Position numbers and translations under genes: made by a program. From assembly GCF_022138605.1 (NCBI RefSeq), contig NZ_JACBFS010000002.1:434001-498000 (forward strand): a stretch of DNA of 64,000 bases, written 5' to 3'. The DNA comes from Xanthobacter sp. NM-25 (GTDB lineage Bacteria; Pseudomonadota; Alphaproteobacteria; Rhizobiales; Xanthobacteraceae). Shown here piece after piece: positions 51,012 to 59,789 of the stretch. The notes beneath the pieces were generated by a model, which was given only the letters and a program-made list of their open reading frames with translations, was not told the origin of the DNA and made no database searches. How positions within the stretch are numbered: position 1 is the stretch's first letter; every line of letters begins with the position of its first letter.

Positions 51012-51059
51012 ATTCAGATTTCCTGAATTCGATATTCAGATCATTCAAATTTACCGAAT
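51012..51059. promoter_or_regulatory. CbbR operator region
   Basis: ATTCAGATTTCCTGAAT (51012-51028) is a perfect inverted repeat with 6-bp arms, directly next to the cbbR start codon. ATTCAG recurs at 51034 and ATTC...GAAT at 51043-51059. LysR regulators bind such adjacent sites and autorepress. This AT-rich segment is the only candidate control region between cbbR and cbbL. Confidence 0.75.
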
Positions 51060-51103
51060 GCGCGGCCCGATGCAACTTTCGTTCAACAAAAGAGGAGGTC
51101 GCC

Positions 51104-52570
51104 ATGGGTGCCGACGCCGCCATCGGGCAGATCAAGGATGCGAAGAAAAGGTACGCCGCCGGCGTGCTGAAATATGCCCAGATGGGCTATTGGGATGGGG
51201 ACTACCAGCCCAAGGACACCGATGTCCTGGCCCTGTTCCGCATCACCCCGCAGGAGGGTGTGGACCCGGTGGAGGCCGCCGCCGCGGTGGCCGGTGAAAG
51301 CTCCACCGCCACCTGGACCGTGGTGTGGACCGACCGCCTCACCGCCGCCGACGTCTACCGCGCCAAGGCCTATAAGGTGGAGCCGGTGCCGGGCCAGCCG
51401 GGGCAGTATTTCTGCTGGGTCGCCTATGATCTCGACCTGTTCGAGGAAGGCTCCATCGCCAACCTTACCGCCTCCATCATCGGCAACGTCTTCTCCTTCA
51501 AGCCGCTGAAGGCGGCGCGGCTGGAGGACATGCGTCTTCCCGTCGCTTATGTGAAGACCTTCCGCGGCCCGCCCACCGGCATCGTGGTGGAGCGCGAGCG
51601 CCTCGACAAGTTCGGCCGCCCGCTTTTGGGCGCCACCACCAAGCCGAAGCTGGGTCTTTCCGGTAAGAATTACGGCCGCGTGGTCTATGAAGCCCTGAAG
51701 GGCGGCCTCGATTTCGTGAAGGACGATGAAAACATCAACTCGCAGCCCTTCATGCACTGGCGCGACCGCTTCCTCTACTGCATGGAAGCGGTGAACAAAG
51801 CGCAGGCTGAGACCGGCGAGGTGAAGGGCCACTACCTCAACATCACCGCCGGCACCATGGAGGAGATGTACCGCCGCGCCGACTTCGCCAAGGAGCTCGG
51901 CTCCGTGGTGGTGATGGTGGATCTGATCGTCGGCTGGACCGCCATTCAGTCCATCTCCAACTGGTGCCGCGAGAACGACATGATCCTGCACATGCACCGG
52001 GCGGGACATGGCACCTACACGCGGCAGAAGAACCATGGCGTGTCGTTCCGCGTCATCGCCAAGTGGCTGCGCCTCGCCGGTGTCGATCACCTGCATGCGG
52101 GCACCGCCGTGGGCAAGCTGGAAGGCGACCCCATGACCGTGCAGGGCTATTACAACGTCTGCCGCGAGATGGTGACGCAGACCGACTACACCCGCGGCCT
52201 CTATTTCGATCAGGATTGGGCCGGCCTGCGCAAGGTGATGCCGGTGGCCTCCGGCGGCATCCATGCCGGCCAGATGCACCAGCTCATCGACCTGTTCGGG
52301 GAGGATGTGGTGTTGCAGTTCGGCGGCGGCACCATCGGCCATCCCGATGGCATCCAGGCCGGCGCCACCGCCAACCGGGTCGCCCTCGAAGCCATGATCC
52401 TCGCCCGCAACGAGGGGCGCGACATCCGGAACGAGGGGGCGGAAATCCTCATCACCGCCGCCAAGACCTGCGCGCCCCTCAAGGCCGCGCTCGATACCTG
52501 GGGTGAGGTGACCTTCAACTACGCCTCCACCGACACGTCTGATTTCGTGCCCACCGCGTCTGTCGCCTGA
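51104..52570 (+). CDS. cbbL: Ribulose-bisphosphate carboxylase large subunit, form IC
   Basis: RuBisCO fixes CO2 onto ribulose bisphosphate. The 488-residue protein has the catalytic site GATTKPKLGLSGKNYGR (Lys180), the carbamylated Lys206 with metal ligands D208 and E209 in GGLDFVKDDEN, HMHRAGHGTYTR and the closing loop. The longer N-terminus (MGADAAIGQIKDAKKRYAAG) is typical of form IC enzymes from Xanthobacter and other rhizobiales. A strong Shine-Dalgarno (AGAGGAGGT) precedes ATG 51104. Confidence 0.98.
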   Translation: MGADAAIGQIKDAKKRYAAGVLKYAQMGYWDGDYQPKDTDVLALFRITPQEGVDPVEAAAAVAGESSTATWTVVWTDRLTAADVYRAKAYKVEPVPGQPGQYFCWVAYDLDLFEEGSIANLTASIIGNVFSFKPLKAARLEDMRLPVAYVKTFRGPPTGIVVERERLDKFGRPLLGATTKPKLGLSGKNYGRVVYEALKGGLDFVKDDENINSQPFMHWRDRFLYCMEAVNKAQAETGEVKGHYLNITAGTMEEMYRRADFAKELGSVVVMVDLIVGWTAIQSISNWCRENDMILHMHRAGHGTYTRQKNHGVSFRVIAKWLRLAGVDHLHAGTAVGKLEGDPMTVQGYYNVCREMVTQTDYTRGLYFDQDWAGLRKVMPVASGGIHAGQMHQLIDLFGEDVVLQFGGGTIGHPDGIQAGATANRVALEAMILARNEGRDIRNEGAEILITAAKTCAPLKAALDTWGEVTFNYASTDTSDFVPTASVA

Positions 52571-52580
52571 GGACACTGCC

Positions 52581-52985
52581 ATGCGTATCACTCAAGGAAC
52601 CTTTTCCTTCCTTCCCGACCTCACCGACACGCAGATCAAGGCTCAGGTCCAGTATTGCCTGGAACAAGGCTGGGCGGTCTCGGTGGAATACACGGACGAT
52701 CCCCATCCCCGGAACAATTACTGGGAGATGTGGGGCCTGCCCATGTTCGATCTCAAGGATGCCGCCGGCGTGTTCGGCGAGATCAACGCCTGCCGCGCCA
52801 CCTTCCCGAACCAATATGTGCGGGTGAATGCCTTCGACTCCACCCGCGGCTGGGAGACGGTGCGCCTGTCCTTCCTGGTGCAGCGGCCGGCCAAGGAAGA
52901 CGGCTTCCGGCTCGATCGCACCGAAGGGCCCGGCCGCACCCAGCGCTATGCGATGCGCCATCGCGCCCAGTTCGAGGCGCGCTGA
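52581..52985 (+). CDS. cbbS: Ribulose-bisphosphate carboxylase small subunit
   Basis: The 134-residue small subunit completes the L8S8 enzyme. It begins MRITQGTFSFLPDLTDTQIKAQVQYCLEQGWAVSVEYTDDPHPRNNYWEMWGLPMFDL (first 58 residues), the conserved small-subunit core, with a C-terminal extension (TRGWETVRLSFLVQRP...) characteristic of red-type form IC enzymes, which form a central beta-barrel. It follows cbbL by ten bases. Confidence 0.97.
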   Translation: MRITQGTFSFLPDLTDTQIKAQVQYCLEQGWAVSVEYTDDPHPRNNYWEMWGLPMFDLKDAAGVFGEINACRATFPNQYVRVNAFDSTRGWETVRLSFLVQRPAKEDGFRLDRTEGPGRTQRYAMRHRAQFEAR

Positions 52986-52998
52986 CCGCAGCACGCAC

Positions 52999-53033
52999 GG
53001 CCCCCGGCGCGACGACTGCCCCCGCCGGGGGCC
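52999..53033 (+). terminator. Stem-loop between cbbS and cbbX
   Basis: GGCCCCCGGCG (52999-53009) and CGCCGGGGGCC (53023-53033) form a perfect 11-bp stem with a 13-base loop, followed by CCTTTC. Without a strong U-run it is more likely an mRNA 3' stabiliser or partial terminator that raises cbbLS over the rest of the operon. Confidence 0.7.
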
Positions 53034-53104
53034 CCTTTCAGGTTTCTTCCATCGTGTCACCAGCGCGGCTGTTCCCACCGCGCAACTTAGCCGAGGATCG
53101 AGCG

Positions 53105-54055
53105 ATGCTTGACGCAACCCTCTCCGCACCGTCCGCCGCGTTGCCGGCGCGGGACGCCGACGGCACGCTCGACCTCGGTGCTCTCTTCACCGAGAGCGAG
53201 GTTCCTGAATTCCTGGCCGATCTCGAAGCCGACCTGATCGGCCTGAAGCCGGTGAAGCGGCGCATTCGCGAGATCGCCGCCCACCTCGTCATCGGCCGCG
53301 CGCGGGAAAGCCTCGGCCTCAATGCCGGTGCCCCCACCCTGCACATGGCCTTCACCGGCAATCCCGGCACGGGCAAGACCACGGTGGCGCTCAAGATGGC
53401 GCAGATTCTCCACCGGCTGGGCTATGTGCGCCGGGGTCATCTTGTCTCGGTGACGCGGGACGATCTCGTGGGCCAGTATATCGGCCACACGGCACCCAAA
53501 ACCAAAGAGATCTTGAAGAAAGCCATGGGCGGCGTCCTCTTCATCGACGAGGCTTACTACCTGTACCGCCCGGAGAACGAGCGGGACTACGGGCAGGAGG
53601 CCATCGAGATCCTGCTGCAGGTGATGGAGAACCAGCGCGACGATCTGGTGGTGATCCTGGCCGGCTACAAGGACCGCATGGACCGCTTCTTCGAGAGCAA
53701 TCCCGGCTTCCGCTCCCGCATCGCCCACCACATCGACTTCCCCGATTATGAGGACGACGAACTGGTGGCCATCGCCAAGACCATGGCCGAGGCGGCCGAC
53801 TACCGCTTCAGCGCCGAGGCCGAGCAGGCGCTCGCCGATTATGTGACGGCGCGCCGAGCCCAGCCCAATTTCGCCAACGCCCGCTCCATCCGCAACGCCT
53901 TCGATCGCATGCGCCTGCGCCAGTCGCTGCGGCTGTTCGACCAGGGCGGGCTCACCGACCGTGATGCGCTTGAAACCCTCACCGAAGGGGACGTGCGGGC
54001 GAGCCGGGTGTTTTCCGGGGGCATCGACGCTCCCCAGCCGGGACCGGTCGTTTGA
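53105..54055 (+). CDS. cbbX: RuBisCO activase CbbX
   Basis: CbbX is an AAA+ ATPase that removes inhibitory sugar phosphates from red-type RuBisCO by pulling on the large-subunit C-terminus. The 316-residue protein has Walker A GNPGTGKTT, Walker B VLFIDEAYYLY, DYGQEAIEILLQVMEN, and sensor/arginine-finger region SNPGFRSRIAHHIDFPDY. The N-terminal tail before the AAA+ core is short. CbbX is activated by RuBP in other species. Confidence 0.96.
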   Translation: MLDATLSAPSAALPARDADGTLDLGALFTESEVPEFLADLEADLIGLKPVKRRIREIAAHLVIGRARESLGLNAGAPTLHMAFTGNPGTGKTTVALKMAQILHRLGYVRRGHLVSVTRDDLVGQYIGHTAPKTKEILKKAMGGVLFIDEAYYLYRPENERDYGQEAIEILLQVMENQRDDLVVILAGYKDRMDRFFESNPGFRSRIAHHIDFPDYEDDELVAIAKTMAEAADYRFSAEAEQALADYVTARRAQPNFANARSIRNAFDRMRLRQSLRLFDQGGLTDRDALETLTEGDVRASRVFSGGIDAPQPGPVV

Positions 54056-54141
54056 TTTTCTGGCGCCGCCCGACGGCGCATGGGGACAAGAACAGGTGAG
54101 ACGGCCCGCAAACGGGCCGCAGGGCAAAGACCCTCAGGGAG

Positions 54142-55293
54142 ATGAACGTCATGTTGGAGCCGATCCTGGAGCCGGCCGCCGCCGCTCTGATCACCGATCC
54201 CCACGCGCCGCCGGCCGCGTCCGGAGAAGCCGCCCGCCCGGCCCCGCCCGTGGCACCGCTGGGCACGCCTCTGGCCGAAGTGCTCGACGCCTGGGCCGGC
54301 GCCGACACCCGCCGCCGAAGCGTGAGCGACACCCTGACCGCGCTGGCGGCTGGCGCCATCGCGCTGGCGGCACGGATCTCCGAGGGTCCCCTCGGCGGCG
54401 ATTTCGGCGCCACTCTGTCCTCCGGCGAGGCCGGTGAGGGGCAAAAGGCCCTCGACGTCATCGCCAACGACCTCATCATTGCGGCGCTCGCCACCGCGCC
54501 GGTGGCGGCGGTGGCCTCCGAGGAAAACGAGGCGGCGGTGGAGCTCAACCCCGACGCGCCGCTCCTGGTCGCCATCGACCCCCTCGACGGCTCCTCCAAC
54601 ATCGATACCGACCTGTCGGTGGGCACCATCTTCGCCGTGCTGCCCCGCCCCGAAGGCGCCACCGGCGCCGATGCCGCCGCCTTCTTCCAGAGCGGACGCG
54701 ATCTACTGGCCGGCGGCTATGTGATCTACGGGCCGCACGTGGCGCTGCTGCTGAGCGTGGGCGCCGGCACCTGGCATTTCGCCCTCGACCGCGCCGGCAC
54801 CTTCCGCCTCGCCGAAGCCAACGTGGCGGTGAAGGAGAGCACGGCGGAATTCGCCATCAACATGTCCAACTACCACCATTGGGACGATCCGGTCCGGGCC
54901 TATGTGGATGATTGCCTGGCCGGCCGGAAGGGCCCGCGCGAGCGCGATTTCAACATGCGCTGGGTGGCCTCCATGGTGGCCGACGCCCACCGCATCCTGC
55001 GGCGCGGCGGCATCTATCTCTACCCCGGCGATACCCGGAAGGGCTACGCCCAGGGCCGGCTCCGGCTGCTCTATGAGGCCTTCCCCATCGCCTTCCTGAT
55101 GGAGCAGGCGGGCGGTGCCGCCACCGACGGGCGCGGCGCCATTCTCGACCGCACCGCCAGCGCCCTGCACCAGCGGGTGCCCCTGGTGTTCGGCTCCCGC
55201 GAGGAGGTGGCCCGGGTGGGCCGCTACCACGACGAACCCGCCGGCCACGGCGCCCGCTCGCCGCTGTTCGCGCGGCGCGGCCTGTTCATCTGA
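54142..55293 (+). CDS. cbbF: Fructose-1,6-/sedoheptulose-1,7-bisphosphatase, class I
   Basis: The enzyme regenerates fructose 6-phosphate (and likely sedoheptulose 7-phosphate) in the Calvin cycle. The 383-residue product has a variable N-terminus, then GEGQKALDVIANDLIIAAL, VASEENEAAVELN, the metal-site motif AIDPLDGSSNIDTDLSVGTIFAV, and RLLYEAFPIAFLMEQAGGAATDGRG near the C-terminus. Start ATG 54142 has a GGGAGA site. Confidence 0.96.
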   Translation: MNVMLEPILEPAAAALITDPHAPPAASGEAARPAPPVAPLGTPLAEVLDAWAGADTRRRSVSDTLTALAAGAIALAARISEGPLGGDFGATLSSGEAGEGQKALDVIANDLIIAALATAPVAAVASEENEAAVELNPDAPLLVAIDPLDGSSNIDTDLSVGTIFAVLPRPEGATGADAAAFFQSGRDLLAGGYVIYGPHVALLLSVGAGTWHFALDRAGTFRLAEANVAVKESTAEFAINMSNYHHWDDPVRAYVDDCLAGRKGPRERDFNMRWVASMVADAHRILRRGGIYLYPGDTRKGYAQGRLRLLYEAFPIAFLMEQAGGAATDGRGAILDRTASALHQRVPLVFGSREEVARVGRYHDEPAGHGARSPLFARRGLFI

Positions 55294-55311
55294 CCGGGCG
55301 GGAGCCATAAG

Positions 55312-56187
55312 ATGTCGATCAAGCATCCCATCATCGTCGTCACCGGCTCGTCGGGGGCCGGCACCACCTCGGTCAAGCGCACCTTCGACCAGATCTTCCG
55401 CCGCGAGGGCGTGAAGGCGGCCTATGTGGAAGGCGATGCCTTCCACCGCTACGACCGGCTGGAGATGCGCGAGCTGATGGCGGCGGAAGCCACCAACGGC
55501 AACCGCCATTTCAGCCATTTCTCGCCCCAGACCAATCTCTTGGGCGAGCTGGAGACGCTCTTCCGCGACTATGGCGCCACCGGCTCCGGCCGCTTCCGCC
55601 ATTATGTGCACGATGCGGACGAAGCTCGCCTCTACGGCGCCGAGCCGGGGCGCTTCACCCCCTGGGAGGCGGTGGAAGACGGCACCGATGTGCTGTTCTA
55701 CGAGGGCCTGCACGGCGCCGCCGTCACCGACGAGGTGAATGTCGCCCGCCATGCGGACCTGAAGATCGGCGTGGTGCCGGTGATCAATCTCGAGTGGATC
55801 CAGAAGATCCACCGCGACAAGGCCACCCGCGGCTATTCCACGGAAGATGTCACCGACACCATCCTGCGCCGGATGCCCGATTACGTGCGCTACATCTGCC
55901 CGCAGTTCACGGAGACGGACATCAACTTCCAGCGGGTGCCCACGGTGGACACCTCGAACCCGTTCGTCGCCCGCTGGATCCCGACGCCCGATGAATCCAT
56001 GGTGGTCATCCGCTTCCGCGATCCCCATGGCATCGACTTCCCCTACCTCCTGTCGATGATCCACAACTCCTTCATGTCGCGGGCGAATTCCATCGTCATC
56101 CCGGGCAATAAGCAGGATCTCGCGATGCAGCTCCTGCTCACCCCGCTGATCATGAAGCTGATGGACCGCAAGCGCCGAGCGGAGTGA
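55312..56187 (+). CDS. cbbP: Phosphoribulokinase
   Basis: PRK makes ribulose 1,5-bisphosphate, the RuBisCO substrate, from ribulose 5-phosphate and ATP. The 291-residue product has the P-loop VTGSSGAGTTSVKR, EGDAFHRYDR, the catalytic region HFSPQTNLLGELE, VLFYEGLHGA, and the C-terminal RANSIVIPGNKQDLAMQLLLTPLI, as in bacterial class I PRK. NADH often activates this group allosterically. Confidence 0.97.
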   Translation: MSIKHPIIVVTGSSGAGTTSVKRTFDQIFRREGVKAAYVEGDAFHRYDRLEMRELMAAEATNGNRHFSHFSPQTNLLGELETLFRDYGATGSGRFRHYVHDADEARLYGAEPGRFTPWEAVEDGTDVLFYEGLHGAAVTDEVNVARHADLKIGVVPVINLEWIQKIHRDKATRGYSTEDVTDTILRRMPDYVRYICPQFTETDINFQRVPTVDTSNPFVARWIPTPDESMVVIRFRDPHGIDFPYLLSMIHNSFMSRANSIVIPGNKQDLAMQLLLTPLIMKLMDRKRRAE

Positions 56188-56330
56188 GCCGCACCGACGC
56201 TGAACCCGAGCTCCTCCTCGCGCGGGAGGCTGCGGGGGAGGGCGACATGTCCCCGATGCCCTGGGGACCCGTGGCGCCGCCCTCCCCCCTTGACCCGACG
56301 TGTCGGAACCTGAGGTCGAGAGGACCCATC

Positions 56331-58376
56331 ATGAATGCCATTGCTGACGTCCTGACGCCTGCGGCCCCGCTGGACCGCACCCCGGGCAGCCTCGCCTGGC
56401 CGGTCACCGCCGCCCTGCGGGCCCTCGCCATGGATGGCGTGGAGCAGGCCAAGTCCGGCCATCCCGGCGCGCCGCTGGGCATGGCGGAGATCGCCACCGT
56501 GCTGTGGCGCGACCATCTGCGGCACAATCCCACGGATCCCGCCTGGCCCGACCGCGACCGCTTTGTGCTGTCCAATGGCCATGGCTCCATGCTGATCTAT
56601 GCGCTGCTGCATCTCACCGGCTACGATCTGCCCATCGCCGAGCTGAAGCGCTTCCGCCAGCTCCATGCCCACACCCCGGGCCATCCCGAATACGGCATGA
56701 CGCCGGGGGTGGAGACCACCACCGGCCCGCTCGGCCAGGGCCTCGCCAATGCGGTGGGCATGGCGCTGGCGGAAAAGACCCTGGCGGCCCAGTTCAACCG
56801 GCCAGGCCTCACCGTCGTCGATCACCGGACCTTCGTGTTTCTGGGCGACGGCTGCCTGATGGAAGGCATCAGCCACGAGGCCTGCTCGCTGGCCGGCCGG
56901 CTCGGCCTCGGCAAGCTGGTGGCCTTCTATGACGACAACGGCATCTCCATCGACGGCAAGGTGGAGGAGTGGTTTGCCGATGACACGCCGGCCCGTTTCG
57001 CCGCCTATGGCTGGCAAGTCATCCCCGCCGTGGACGGTCACGATCCGGCGGCCATCGCCACGGCGCTGGAGGCGGCGCTGGCGGAGACGGAGAAGCCTAC
57101 CCTCATCTGCTGCAAGACGGTGATCGGCCGCGGCGCCCCCACCAAGCAGGGCCACCAGGACACCCACGGCGCGCCGCTCGGGGCGGAGGAGATCGCCCGC
57201 ACCCGCGCCGCCATGGGCTGGGAGCATGCCCCGTTCGAGGTGCCGGCGGACATCTACGCGAAATGGGATGCCCGCAAGGCCGGCGCCGCCCGTCAGGCGG
57301 CCTGGGAGGCGCGCATGGCCGCCTACGCGCGCGCCTATCCCAATGAGGCCGCGGAATTCCGCCGCCGCCTCTCCGGCGCCCTGTCGGACGCCTTCGAGAG
57401 CACCTTCGCCGCCACCCTCGCCCGCGCGGTGGAGAAGAACGAGACAATCGCCACCCGCAAGGCCAGCCAGCAGGCTCTCGCCGCCCTGGCGCCAGCCCTG
57501 CCGGAGCTGCTGGGCGGGTCCGCCGACCTTGCCCATTCCAACCTCACCACCTTCCCCGGCGCGACGCCGGTGACCCGCAATCCTGCCGGCAACCAGGTGT
57601 TCTACGGGGTGCGCGAGTTCGGCATGTCGGCCATCGCCAACGGCATCGCGTTGCATGGCGGCTTCATCCCGTTCGTCGCCACCTTCCTGGTGTTTTCCGA
57701 TTACGCCCGCAACGCCATGCGCATGAGCGCGCTCATGGGGCAAAGGGTGATCTACATTCTCACCCACGATTCCATCGGCCTGGGCGAGGACGGCCCCACC
57801 CACCAGCCGGTGGAGCATGTGGAGAGCCTGCGCCTCATCCCCAATCTCGATGTCTGGCGCCCGTGCGACGGGGTGGAGACCCTGTTCGCCTGGCGCGCCG
57901 CCCTCACCCGGCGCGATGGCCCCACCGCCCTCATCCTGTCGCGCCAGAACCTGCCCGGCTGGCCGCGCACGGTGGAGCAGCTCGCCGCCGTTCCCGCCGG
58001 CGCCTATGTGCTGCGCGACAGCCCCACGGCGCCGCAGGCGGTGCTGGTGGCCACCGGTTCCGAGGTGAAGCTCGCGGTGGCGGCGGCCGAGGCGCTGGAG
58101 ACCGAAGGCATCGGCACCCGGGTGGTGTCCATGCCCTGCCGCGAGCGGTTCGAGGCAGCCCCCCTCGCCAGCCGCGCGGCGCTGCTGCCAAAGGGCCTGC
58201 CGGTGATCGCGGTGGAAGCGGGGGTGACCCGCGGCTGGGCCGGGCTCGGCCTGGGCGGGGTCACCGCCATCGGCATCGACCGCTTTGGTGAATCGGCGCC
58301 GGAAAAGGATCTCTGGCCCCTGTTCGGCTTCACCGTGGAGCGGGTGAGCGACGCGGTCCGCGCCGCCCTCGCCTGA
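56331..58376 (+). CDS. cbbT: Transketolase
   Basis: Transketolase shuffles two-carbon units in Calvin-cycle regeneration using thiamine diphosphate. From ATG 56331, with GAGAGGA upstream, the product has 681 residues. Motifs are KSGHPGAPLGMAEIATVLW, TTGPLGQGLANAVGMALAEK, the ThDP motif GDGCLMEGISHEACSLAGRLGLGKLVAFYDDNGISIDG (first 40 residues of that block), CKTVIGRGAPTKQGHQDTHGAPLG, and in the pyrimidine domain GVREFGMSAIANGIALHGG and THDSIGLGEDGPTHQPVEH. The frame remains open upstream to 56184 but that part looks like leader. Confidence 0.96.
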   Translation: MNAIADVLTPAAPLDRTPGSLAWPVTAALRALAMDGVEQAKSGHPGAPLGMAEIATVLWRDHLRHNPTDPAWPDRDRFVLSNGHGSMLIYALLHLTGYDLPIAELKRFRQLHAHTPGHPEYGMTPGVETTTGPLGQGLANAVGMALAEKTLAAQFNRPGLTVVDHRTFVFLGDGCLMEGISHEACSLAGRLGLGKLVAFYDDNGISIDGKVEEWFADDTPARFAAYGWQVIPAVDGHDPAAIATALEAALAETEKPTLICCKTVIGRGAPTKQGHQDTHGAPLGAEEIARTRAAMGWEHAPFEVPADIYAKWDARKAGAARQAAWEARMAAYARAYPNEAAEFRRRLSGALSDAFESTFAATLARAVEKNETIATRKASQQALAALAPALPELLGGSADLAHSNLTTFPGATPVTRNPAGNQVFYGVREFGMSAIANGIALHGGFIPFVATFLVFSDYARNAMRMSALMGQRVIYILTHDSIGLGEDGPTHQPVEHVESLRLIPNLDVWRPCDGVETLFAWRAALTRRDGPTALILSRQNLPGWPRTVEQLAAVPAGAYVLRDSPTAPQAVLVATGSEVKLAVAAAEALETEGIGTRVVSMPCRERFEAAPLASRAALLPKGLPVIAVEAGVTRGWAGLGLGGVTAIGIDRFGESAPEKDLWPLFGFTVERVSDAVRAALA

Positions 58377-58418
58377 CGCCCCACAGCCCCATCCCGCAAC
58401 GCATCCAAGGAGAGGACA

Positions 58419-59501
58419 ATGGCCCTCGTGTCCATGCGCCAGCTGCTCGACCACGCGGCGGAACAGGCCTATGGCCTGCCGGCGTTCAACGTGAACAACA
58501 TGGAACAGGTGAAGGCGATCATGGAGGCGGCCCGCGCCACCGCCTCGCCGGTCATCCTCCAGGGCTCGGCCGGAGCGCGCAAATATGCCGGCGAGCCGTT
58601 CCTGCGCCATCTCATCGCCGCCGCGGTGGAGGCCTATCCGGAGATCCCGGTGGTGATGCACCAGGACCACGGCGCCTCCCCTGCCGTGTGCATGGCTGCC
58701 ATCCGCTCCGGCTTCTCCTCGGTGATGATGGACGGCTCCCTGAAGGAGGACGGCAAGACCCCCGCCGATTACGATTACAACGTCGCCGTCACCGCCAAGG
58801 TGGTGGAGCTCGCCCATGCGGTGGGCGTGTCCGTGGAAGGCGAGCTCGGCTGCCTCGGCTCGCTGGAAACCGGCAAGGGCGAGGCCGAGGACGGGCACGG
58901 CGCCGAGGGCGCCCTCGATCACGACAAGCTGCTCACCGATCCGGACGAAGCCGCCGCCTTCGTGAAGGCGACCCAGTGCGACGCCCTGGCCATCGCCATC
59001 GGCACCTCACACGGCGCCTACAAATTCACCCGCAAGCCCACCGGCGACATCCTCGCCATCGACCGCATCAAGGCCATCCACGCCCGCATTCCCACCACCC
59101 ATCTGGTGATGCACGGCTCCTCCTCGGTGCCCCAGGAGCTTCTGGCGGAGATCCGCACCTATGGCGGCGACATGAAGGAGACCTATGGCGTGCCGGTGGA
59201 GGAGATCCAGGAAGGCATCCGCCACGGCGTGCGCAAGGTGAATATCGACACCGACATCCGCCTTGCCATGACCGCCGCCATGCGCCGCGTGGCCGCCACC
59301 AAGCGTTCCGAGTTCGATCCGCGCAAGTTCCTGGCTGCCGCCATGGACGAGGCGAAAGCGGTGTGCATCGCCCGCTTCGAGGCGTTCGGCTCGGCCGGCC
59401 AGGCGGAGAAGATCAAGCCCGTGGAGCTGGATGAGATGGCCCGCCGCTACGCCACCGGCGCCCTCACCCAGACCGTCCACACCACCCGCGCCGCAGCATA
59501 A
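58419..59501 (+). CDS. cbbA: Fructose-bisphosphate aldolase, class II
   Basis: The zinc aldolase joins triose phosphates (and can make sedoheptulose bisphosphate). The 360-residue product has zinc ligands in MHQDHGAS and later THLVMHGSSSVP, the metal-near GELGCLGSLETGKG block, and ALAIAIGTSHGAYKF. Residues KVNIDTDIRLAMTAAMRR near the C-terminus are typical of the Calvin-cycle subgroup. GGAG precedes the ATG. Confidence 0.97.
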   Translation: MALVSMRQLLDHAAEQAYGLPAFNVNNMEQVKAIMEAARATASPVILQGSAGARKYAGEPFLRHLIAAAVEAYPEIPVVMHQDHGASPAVCMAAIRSGFSSVMMDGSLKEDGKTPADYDYNVAVTAKVVELAHAVGVSVEGELGCLGSLETGKGEAEDGHGAEGALDHDKLLTDPDEAAAFVKATQCDALAIAIGTSHGAYKFTRKPTGDILAIDRIKAIHARIPTTHLVMHGSSSVPQELLAEIRTYGGDMKETYGVPVEEIQEGIRHGVRKVNIDTDIRLAMTAAMRRVAATKRSEFDPRKFLAAAMDEAKAVCIARFEAFGSAGQAEKIKPVELDEMARRYATGALTQTVHTTRAAA

Positions 59502-59789
59502 GCGGAACGGATCGGGACGCAGCGCGGTCGCTTGCTCCGCGCCGCCAAAGCCGCCGCATCCCCTCTCCCGCGTGCGGGGGAGGGACAGGGACGCCGAGGA
59601 CGACCGCCACGCCGGGAAGCCCAGCGCCCCTTCGGATGGCAGCGGGGCACCATAACCCGTGGCATTCCCCCTCCCCACCCCTCCCCCGCGTGCGGGGGAG
59701 GGGGCGGCGTCCAGCAAAAGGTGGTCGCGGGCCCCCCTCCACCGCCGCCCCACATCACGCCCTCGGTGCGTGAACCTCAGGAGAGCCCC
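59502..59789. repeat. cbbA-cbbE gap with two C-rich/G-rich palindromes
   Basis: No gene is supported in 288 bases. Palindrome 59560-59590 (CCCTCTCCCGC / GCGGGGGAGGG) and palindrome 59678-59704 (CCCCTCCCCCGC / GCGGGGGAGGGG) belong to the family seen at 29.2 kb. They may be mRNA stabilisers or mobile elements inside the operon. Confidence 0.7.

Noticed and set aside
56043..58922. A 959-codon minus-strand frame opposite cbbT
   Set aside because: It is the reverse shadow of transketolase and has no recognisable motif.
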